From Accumulibacter sp. (GTDB taxonomy: Bacteria > Pseudomonadota > Gammaproteobacteria > Burkholderiales > Rhodocyclaceae), in the NCBI RefSeq assembly GCF_036625195.1, contig NZ_JAZKUG010000001.1, positions 4,464,001 to 4,528,000 of the forward strand: 64,000 nt of DNA, in the 5' to 3' direction. Position numbers and translations under genes: made by a program. Under the pieces are notes generated by a model, which was not told the origin of the DNA, did no database searches, and saw nothing but the letters and a program-made list of their open reading frames with translations. The first letter of the stretch is position 1, and each line of letters starts with the position of its first letter. Below, one piece after another: positions 7,864 through 18,100 of this stretch.

Positions 7864-8894
7864 TCGCCGCCCGCCGCCAGTTCGCGGATGTCGGCGAGCA
7901 GGCGATCGACCGTCTCCGGCGCGGTGTCCCAGCCGCACATGAAACGGCTGCCGCCGGCGGCGATGAAGTCGTAGAACAGCCAGCCGCGCGCGCGCAGCCC
8001 GGCCTCGACAGGCTCCGGCAGGTGCACGAAGACACCGTTCGCCTGCACCGGAAAGATCGCCGGCCAGCCGGTCGCCTCGGCCAGCCCACCGGCCAGCCGG
8101 CGCGCCATCGCGTTGGCGTGCGCCGCATGCCGCAGCCACGCGCCGTCTTCGAGAATGCCGAGCCACGGCGCCGACAGGAAGCGCATCTTCGACGCCAGTT
8201 GCCCGGCCTGCTTGCAGCGATAGGCGAAGTCCTCGGCCAGGCGGCGGTCGAAGAAGAGCACCGCCTCGCCGACCGGCAAGCCCATCTTGGTACCGCCGAA
8301 ACAGAGGACATCGACGCCGGCGCGCCAGGTCAGTTCCGCCGGGCTGACGCCGAGACCGGCGACGGCGTTGGCAAAGCGGGCACCATCCATGTGCACGCGC
8401 AGACCGTGTTCTCGCGCCGTGTCGGCGAGGGCACGCAGTTCGTCCGGGCGGTAGACGGTGCCGACCTCGGTCGCCTGTGTCAGCGTCACGACTTTCGGCT
8501 TCGGATAGTGGATGTCGCTGCGCCGCGTCACCGCCTCGACGATCGCCGCCGGCGTCAGTTTCCCCTGCTCGCCGGCGACCGGCAGCAGCTTGGCGCCGTT
8601 GGAGAAGAACTCCGGCGCACCGCATTCGTCGGTGGCGACGTGCGCCAGGCGGTGACAGATGACGCTGTGGTACGACTGGCAGAGCGCCGCCAGTGCCAGC
8701 GAGTTGGCCGCCGTGCCGTTGAAGACGAAGTAGACGTCGCAATCGGTCTCGAAGACGGCGCGCAGGCGGTCGGCGACACGCAGCGTCCATTCGTCGTCGC
8801 CATAGGAGCGGACGTGGCCGTCGTTCGCCGCCAACAGCGCGCCCAGCGCCTCCGGGCAGATGCCGGCGTAGTTGTCGCTGGCGAAATGCTGCAT
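7860..8894 (-). CDS. ltaE: Low-specificity L-threonine aldolase
   Basis: This PLP enzyme of 344 residues splits L-threonine/allo-threonine to glycine and acetaldehyde. Family marks are FASDNYAGICPEAL at the start, HMDGARFANA, and the PLP-binding Lys203 in CFGGTKMGLPVGEAVLFF. Length is normal for the family. It lies 62 bp after alaS on the same strand and overlaps the Nudix gene by 4 bp, so an alaS-ltaE-nudix-transglycosylase run is possible. Confidence 0.95.
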   Translation of the reverse strand: MQHFASDNYAGICPEALGALLAANDGHVRSYGDDEWTLRVADRLRAVFETDCDVYFVFNGTAANSLALAALCQSYHSVICHRLAHVATDECGAPEFFSNGAKLLPVAGEQGKLTPAAIVEAVTRRSDIHYPKPKVVTLTQATEVGTVYRPDELRALADTAREHGLRVHMDGARFANAVAGLGVSPAELTWRAGVDVLCFGGTKMGLPVGEAVLFFDRRLAEDFAYRCKQAGQLASKMRFLSAPWLGILEDGAWLRHAAHANAMARRLAGGLAEATGWPAIFPVQANGVFVHLPEPVEAGLRARGWLFYDFIAAGGSRFMCGWDTAPETVDRLLADIRELAAGGE

Positions 8895-8956
8895 CGGCGT
8901 CGTTCAGCCGGCCCGCTGATCGCCGCCGGCTGCCGGCATCGGTCGCCGGCGCCGCA

Positions 8957-11572
<2,616 letters not shown>

Positions 11573-12004
11573 CGTCGTCGGTGGCCGTTCGGGCGTTTTC
11601 GGGGAGTCGCGATTCTAACTTGAAAGTCGCACCGGCGACGGCATTCGCCGTCTGACTGCCGCGCCAGCGGAACTTCGTCGACGCCGGCGTGCTGGACGTT
11701 CGTCAGCGATTCGGCGACCGCGATGGAGTGTTTCGCGGCAGCCTGCACCGCCACCACTGCGGCCGGGACGACCTGCGCCAGCGCCGCAGACGAGTCGGCA
11801 CTGCGCCGGGCAGTTGCCTGCCGCCCTGCCGCTCCGCTTCGGCGCTCAACTCCGGAAGATGGCGGGCGATTTCACCGCACGCGACTTTCACATTCACATT
11901 AACTCAACGGACAAAATGGCTTGGTCGAGCCGGAAAAACAGATGCAAGCGGCAGCGTTTGGTCCTAAACTGCGCCCGTCGGCAAGAAAAACAACGGAGGG
12001 CATC
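11573..12004. other. Intergenic region, no supported gene
   Basis: This stretch lies between the divergent alaS and lipoprotein genes. Minus-strand frames at 11569-11757 and 11703-11897 are short, in different phases, and match nothing I recognise. An AAACAACGGAGGG ribosome-binding site at the right end serves the gene starting at 12005. No tRNA or clear promoter was seen. Confidence 0.5.
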
Positions 12005-12736
12005 ATGGAGGGCCTGGACAGGGTGCGGCCAACGGCACTGGTCGCGTCGATCATCATCACCGGCGCTGCACTGACAGGCTGCATGACGGCGCCGTACAGC
12101 GAAACGCCGCTGGCAACCAATTTCCCCACCGCACCCCAACCCAAGCTGCAGGCCGCCGCCCACTGGGTGACTGTTGCCGATGCCACCGCCGAAGCGCTCG
12201 TCGCGTCGCTCGGCCTTGGCGACCCGTGTGCCGCCGCCCCGGCGTGTCCACGCGTCTTCGTCCGCCGGCCAGCGCAGCAGACCGACTTCGCGCGGGGCTT
12301 CCACTCGGCCTTGATCACTGCGCTGCTGCGCCACAAGGTCGCCGTCAGCCACGCACCCGCCGGCGCCATCGGCCTCGACATCGACATCCAGACCGTCCGT
12401 TTCTCGCCCAACCGGCCAGACGCACGCTTCTTGCCACTCAGCGTACTCTACGCGGGCGGCTGGGCGGCCTACGGTGTGGCGAAGCATGCCGCGCCAGCAG
12501 CCGCCGGGCTCGCCGGCGCCGCTCTCGCTGGCGGCATCGACGTTTATCGCTGGAACACCTCCGACTGGGCCAGCGGCCCGACGCCGCAGACCGAACTGAT
12601 CGTCACCGTTTCCGCCAGCGACGCCACGCGCTACCTCGGCCGTGTCAGCAACGTCTATTACGTTGCCGACACGGATGCTTCGCTCTACGTCGGGCCGCCG
12701 CAACTCTACGACATAGCCGTCGGAGGCGACCGATGA
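12005..12736 (+). CDS. Putative lipoprotein of unknown function
   Basis: This 243-residue protein begins at the ATG preceded by GGAGGG. A lipoprotein signal peptide ends in ALTGC (lipobox, Cys near residue 22). The rest is predicted periplasmic with a Cys pair (CAAAPAC) and a small Ala/Gly-rich hydrophobic stretch (GGWAAYGVAKHAAPAAAGLAGAALAGG) that could insert in a membrane. I do not recognise a named family. The next gene starts inside its stop codon (ATGA), so the two lipoproteins are probably made together in fixed ratio, perhaps as an outer-membrane-associated pair. Confidence 0.75.
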   Translation: MEGLDRVRPTALVASIIITGAALTGCMTAPYSETPLATNFPTAPQPKLQAAAHWVTVADATAEALVASLGLGDPCAAAPACPRVFVRRPAQQTDFARGFHSALITALLRHKVAVSHAPAGAIGLDIDIQTVRFSPNRPDARFLPLSVLYAGGWAAYGVAKHAAPAAAGLAGAALAGGIDVYRWNTSDWASGPTPQTELIVTVSASDATRYLGRVSNVYYVADTDASLYVGPPQLYDIAVGGDR

Positions 12737-13293
12737 AAGCGCCCGCGCTCGCTGCCGCCCTCATCGCCTGCCTCGCCGCCGCTTGCGCCAACGAAACGGC
12801 CCGCCAGCGCGTACCCGAAGTCACTTACGCCGAGGCGGCGAACAGCGAACTCATCGCCGCCAATTATCGCGCCGCCGACGCCTTGATGGCACAGTTCGGC
12901 GGCAGCCCGACCGCCGGCCCGCTGATCGTCGCCACTGTGGTCAACATCGATGCCCTGGAGTTGTCGTCGACGCTCGGCCGCATGATTTCCGAACAGGTTT
13001 CGGCGCGCTTCTCGCAGCGCGGCTGGCTGATGGTCGAAATGAAGCTGCGCGGATCGATCTACATGCGGCGCGGTGAAGGCGAACTGATCCTGACGCGCGA
13101 GATCGGCGACATCGCACGCACCAACCAGGCGCAGGCGGTCATCGTCGGCAGCTACGCCCTCGGCGCCAGCGCCGTCTATGTCAATCTCAAGATCGTCCAG
13201 CCAGTCAGCAACGCCGTCCTGTCCGCCTACGATTACGTCCTGCCGGCAAATCAGGAAATCCGCACCCTGCTCGGCCGCAACCTCAGCCGCTGA
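12733..13293 (+). CDS. FlgO-domain lipoprotein
   Basis: The protein has 186 residues with a lipobox AAACA near residue 18. Residues about 40-170 match the FlgO family pattern: LIVATVVNIDALELSSTLGRMISEQVSARFSQRGWLMVEMKLR. FlgO proteins are outer-membrane lipoproteins first described with the flagellum, but the domain also occurs outside flagellar loci. No flagellar gene is seen here, only a chemoreceptor downstream, so a flagellar role is uncertain. The start overlaps the preceding lipoprotein stop by 4 bp. Confidence 0.78.
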   Translation: MKAPALAAALIACLAAACANETARQRVPEVTYAEAANSELIAANYRAADALMAQFGGSPTAGPLIVATVVNIDALELSSTLGRMISEQVSARFSQRGWLMVEMKLRGSIYMRRGEGELILTREIGDIARTNQAQAVIVGSYALGASAVYVNLKIVQPVSNAVLSAYDYVLPANQEIRTLLGRNLSR

Positions 13294-13378
13294 AGGTGAC
13301 GCGCGCCAGCTGGCGGTCTTTTCGGCTCCCCCGTCTGACGGAAAGCTGCGGATCGGATCTGAACCGGTTTAATATACT

Positions 13379-13408
13379 GTCACCCTTTTTATCGTCACCC
13401 TTTTTATC
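13379..13408 (+). repeat. Perfect 15-bp tandem duplication upstream of the chemoreceptor
   Basis: GTCACCCTTTTTATC occurs twice head-to-tail (13379-13393, 13394-13408), directly after a -10-like TATACT (13373-13378). It lies in the probable leader of the gene at 13433 and could be a slippage-prone contingency tract or simply a recent duplication. Confidence 0.75.
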
Positions 13409-13432
13409 ATGGCTTGAGGGAAGGGAGAAGCA

Positions 13433-15031
13433 ATGAGTGTCCGACATCGCCTCATGACTCTGATTCTCGTGGCGATCATCGCGCTGGCGTCGGCGATCGC
13501 GGTCGCCCTGTTCGGCATCTCGCTGCTGAAGGCATCGCAGGTGGAGAGCAGCGAGCGCAACCGGGCGCAATCGATCGCCGGTGAAGCCTCCTGGCTCGGC
13601 GTCCGGTATTACCAGATCATCGCGGACACCGTCATCAACCGCGACCTCGTCGCCGCCAGGACTTCGTTGCAGGCGCTCGACCAGACAGCAGCCCGTGATC
13701 TTGAGGCGCTCGCCCGAGATGCCGACACGGCGCAGGAGAAGGCCGACGTGCAAAGGGCGCGGGAGGGACTGCAAGTCTTGCGCCGTCTCTTCCACGACGA
13801 ACTCCTTCCCGCTCTGTCCGCCCAGAATCAAGTGGTGGAGCCGATCCGTGAAGTCGATGCCAAGGCCGACGCGGCGGTGCGCGACGTGCGTGAGAATCTG
13901 GCGCGTATCGCCGAATCGATGGGCCAAGAGGCGAGCGACGCCAGGCAGACGTTTCTCGCGACGGCACGGCAAACGATGATTGCCGCAGTGCTGGTCGCCG
14001 TTCTCTCCGCGGGGCTCCTGATTCTCGCCGGAACCTGGATTGCTCGCTCGATCGTGCGCCCACTGGATGAAGTGGTCGAGATCGCACGCCGCATCGCCGC
14101 CGGCGATCTCAGTACCGACATCGAGCCACGCGGCAGGGACGAGTTCGCCGTGCTGGTGCGGAGTTGCAGGGAAATGCAGGATGGTCTGCGCGCGATCGCC
14201 GGCCAGTTGCAGGGCAGCAGCAGCAAGCTTGCATCGATGGGTGCACGCTTGGCCGCAAGTACCTCCCAGCTCTCCGTCTCGAGCGAACGGCAGAGCGAGG
14301 CATCGGTGGCCATCGCCGCGACAGTGGAGGAACTGGCGACCAGCGTCGCTGCCATCGAGGAACTCGCCGGATCGGTTCGCCTGTCGGCCAGCACCTCCGG
14401 TGAATCCGGAAGCGCGATCATCCGCCGCATGATCGACAGCGGTCGGACGACCATCGACGCCGTAAATCGGACTGCGGGTGAGGTCAACCAGCTGAACGAG
14501 CTGTCCACTCAGGTTTCGACCGTGGTCAACGTCATCCGTGAGGTCGCCGACCAGACCAACCTGCTGGCGCTCAACGCAGCGATCGAAGCCGCCCGAGCCG
14601 GGGAACTCGGGCGCGGCTTCGCCGTCGTCGCTGACGAAGTGCGCAAACTGGCCGAGCGGACCGGGCAATCCACCCGCGAAATCGGTGAAATGATCGAGCG
14701 CATCCAGACGGTGACCCACGACGTGGCCCACAGCATCGATGCGGCAGTGCGCCAGATGAATCAGGTCGACGACCTGTCGCGCGATGCCGAGACAGCGGTC
14801 CACGCGCTCAGCGAACAGTCGAAAACCATCGTCGATGCGGTCGAAGACATCAGCACCGCACTGCTTCAACAGCGTACGGCGAGCGAAGAGATCGCACACA
14901 AGATCGAGGACAGCGCGCAGATGAGCGAGGAAAATGCGGCATCGGTCCGGGAAACCGCCAGTGCGGCGGCACAGCTGGAACAGCTTGCCAAGACGCTGAC
15001 GGCTACGGCCTACCGCTTCAAGCTCGCCTGA
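13433..15031 (+). CDS. Methyl-accepting chemotaxis protein
   Basis: This transmembrane chemoreceptor of 532 residues has TM1 about 8-30, a periplasmic four-helix-bundle-like sensor of about 150 residues, TM2 about 182-205, HAMP to about 258, then the cytoplasmic signalling hairpin. The highly conserved tip LLALNAAIEAARAGELGRGF begins near residue 377, continuing VVADEVRKLAERTGQ; it docks CheA/CheW. The C-terminus ends TATAYRFKLA without a CheR-tethering pentapeptide. The ligand is not predictable. The ATG follows GGGAGAAGC. The gene appears monocistronic. Confidence 0.95.
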   Translation: MSVRHRLMTLILVAIIALASAIAVALFGISLLKASQVESSERNRAQSIAGEASWLGVRYYQIIADTVINRDLVAARTSLQALDQTAARDLEALARDADTAQEKADVQRAREGLQVLRRLFHDELLPALSAQNQVVEPIREVDAKADAAVRDVRENLARIAESMGQEASDARQTFLATARQTMIAAVLVAVLSAGLLILAGTWIARSIVRPLDEVVEIARRIAAGDLSTDIEPRGRDEFAVLVRSCREMQDGLRAIAGQLQGSSSKLASMGARLAASTSQLSVSSERQSEASVAIAATVEELATSVAAIEELAGSVRLSASTSGESGSAIIRRMIDSGRTTIDAVNRTAGEVNQLNELSTQVSTVVNVIREVADQTNLLALNAAIEAARAGELGRGFAVVADEVRKLAERTGQSTREIGEMIERIQTVTHDVAHSIDAAVRQMNQVDDLSRDAETAVHALSEQSKTIVDAVEDISTALLQQRTASEEIAHKIEDSAQMSEENAASVRETASAAAQLEQLAKTLTATAYRFKLA

Positions 15032-15140
15032 GCCACGGTGACGCGACCGTCGCCATGTCGCTGAGGAGGCTCCCGGCTTGGCGAGGCGGCTCTGCGGTCA
15101 GCATCGCCCTGGCCATCCCGCAGCCCGTCGCAGGCGCACT

Positions 15141-18100
15141 TCAGGCCAGTTGGGTACGGACACTGGCCAACAGCAGCGCCGGAACCACCGGCTTGGTGAT
15201 GTAACCGACCGCTCCCAAGTCGCAGGGGTACGCCTCATCGCCTTGGGGATCCGTCACGGTGAGCAGGATGACCGGGACGCCGGCGGTTTCGGGCGCCGCT
15301 TTCAGCCGACGCAGGACCTCGTAGCCATCGATCTCCGGCATCATGACGTCGAGCAGGACCAGGTCGGGATAGGGCGGCCGGCGCACCGCGCCGAGAGCGG
15401 CAGCGCCACCATTGGCGACGCGAACCCGATAGTGCGGTTGCAACAGCGAACCGATGGCACGGAGGCTCTCCGCGGTGTCGTCGACCAGCAGGATGATCTT
15501 GCGGTCATCCGTCCGGGCGGAATCGGCGGACGGGGGCGACAGCTTGGTTTCCCGTCCCGCCGGCGGCCCACTGTCGCGGGCACCAAGTGTCGGTCGAAGC
15601 GCCTGACCCGGCTGCTCCGGACGGGCCCGATCGTCAGACGCCTTCACCGCTGCATCGGTTGGCATCGGCACTGCAACCAGCAGTTGGTGCCACGCAGCGG
15701 CAAGTTCGGCAGACAGCCTGCGGACCAGCTCGCCGTCGCGTTCGAGGATCTGATCCTCCTTCAGGCACGCATCGAGCCGCGTGGCGAGGTCGGCGATGGC
15801 GAGCAGGCCGAGCGTGGCCGCGGCCCCTTTCAGCGAATGGGCGATGCGACCGGCAGCCGCACGCTCACCGGCCGCCAGTCGTGCGTCGAGAGCGACCAGA
15901 TCCGGTTCGTGCACTCGGACGAACTGTCCGAGCAGCCGCCAATAGGAATCAGCCCGTCCGTTCAGGAAGAGCAGGCCACGTTCGACATCGATGCCCGGAA
16001 GGCTCCGGAGTACGTCCAGATCTGCCGCCAGGGGCGTCGTGGCTGTCGTCCCCTGTAGTGCCGCCGTGTCCTCGGGGTGACGAACGGCGCCCGGCAGCCA
16101 GCGCAGCAGCGCGTCGTAGAGCAGCGCCGGATCGACCGGCTTGGTCAGCACATCGCTCATGCCGGATTCGAGACAGGCGCGGCGGTCCTCGGCAAAAGCG
16201 TTCGCCGTCAGGGCCAGAATCGGCGTCGTTGCGTAGGTGGAGATGCAGCGTATCGCTCTTGTCGCCGCGAGCCCGTCCATCTCCGGCATCTGCATGTCCA
16301 TCAGGATCAGGTCGAAGCGCTGCTCGCCGACCATCTCCAGCGCGACGCGACCGTTCTCGGCGACGGCAACGTCCAAGCCGGCGGCGTGGATGATCTGGGT
16401 GACGACCTCGGCATTGATCGGGTTGTCCTCGGCGAGCAGCAGGCGAGCACCGCGGTGGCCCTTGCGCAGCCGCAGTTCGGCGGCCTGCATCGTGTCGGCC
16501 TTGTCGGTCATGGGCATCGGGCCATGTCCGCGCTGCAGCGTGACGCTGAACCAGAAGGTGCTCCCGTGCCCCACCGTGCTGTCAACGCCGACCTCGCCGC
16601 CCATCATCTCGACCAGTCGCTTGGTCAGGGCGAGGCCGAGTCCGGTGCCGCCGTACTTGCGGGCGGTGGAACTGTCCGCCTGCCTGAAGCTCTCGAACAG
16701 GAGCGCATGCTGCTCCTGCGTCAGGCCAATGCCGCTATCCGCCACCTCGAAGCGCACCTGCAGGGCCTCGCCCCGCGATTCCAGCAGCACGGCGCGGATG
16801 ACGATGCTGCCCCGATCGGTAAACTTGACCGCGTTGCTGGCAAGGTTGAGGAGTGACTGTCGCAGGCGGGTCACGTCGCCGCGCAGCCAGAGCGGCACGC
16901 CGTCAGGATCGACTTCGAGGTCGAGGCCCTTGCCGCGTACGGACTCGCGGATGATCGAGGCGACGTTGTCGATCACGGCGGAAAGGTGAAAATTGTCGGC
17001 TTCGATTTCCAGCCGCCCGGCTTCGATCTTGGAGAGATCGAGGATGTCGTTGATGATCGACAGCAGGTGGCGACTGGCGACCTCCATTTTCTTCAGCCGC
17101 TCGACCTGTTCCGGCGTCATGGTGTCGGCCTGCATCAGGTGGTTGAGGCCGAGGATGGCGTTGAGCGGGGTGCGGATTTCGTGTGACATGTTGGCGAGAA
17201 ATGCGCTCTTCGCCGTGCTGGCCTCCTCGGCCGCCACCTTTGCCGCGCGCAAGTCCCGCTCGGCCTGCTTGCGTTCGGTGATGTCGAGCATGAAGGAGAT
17301 CATGCGGCTCGGCGCGTCGCCCGCCTCCGGGTGATAGTACACCGTCATCTCGACGGGCACGCGACTGCCATCCTTCCGGGTCTGTTCGGTCTCGAACTTC
17401 AGGAACCCCTGCTGGCGGATGCGCTCGTTGATTTCCCTGAAGGCCGGTTCGGGAAAGTTGCGATCGATTTCGGACACCGTGCGCTGCAACAACTCTTCCC
17501 GCGTGTAGCCGAGCACCTCGGCAGCGAATTGATTGACATGGATGAACCGTCCGGTGACGTAGTCGACCCAGTGGATGCCGATGCCGACCTTGTCCATGGC
17601 AAACTCGGTATCGCGCAGCTTGGCGTAGCTGGCCTCCAGGTCAGCGGTGTTCTGCCGGACCCGGCTTCCAAGCTCTTCGTTGAGCCGATGCAGTGCCTTC
17701 TCGGCTGCCTTGCGCTCAGTGACATCCCTGATCACGGCATGGAGGGCACGTCTGCCGGAAAATTCCATCGCCGAAAGGGTCACTTCCGCATCGAAATCCA
17801 TGCCGTCAGATCGTTTGTGGACCCACTCGAAACGATGGACGCCCGTGCGATCGGCCTGTTCCATCAGGCGCTCGGCCTTGAGGCGGGAGGATTCGCCATC
17901 GGGTTGATATTCCGGTGACAGTTCCCCCGGATGAATGTCGAAAAAATCGGCTTCCTGGGTTTTCCCGAAGAGACGGATCGCGGCAGCGTTGGCTTGGATG
18001 AACCGATGCCCTTCCAGGATCCAGGCTGCATCGGGCGAAGACTCGAACAGGTGGCGAAAACGGGCTTCGCTTTCCTGCAGCCGCGCTTCAGCCAGCTTGC

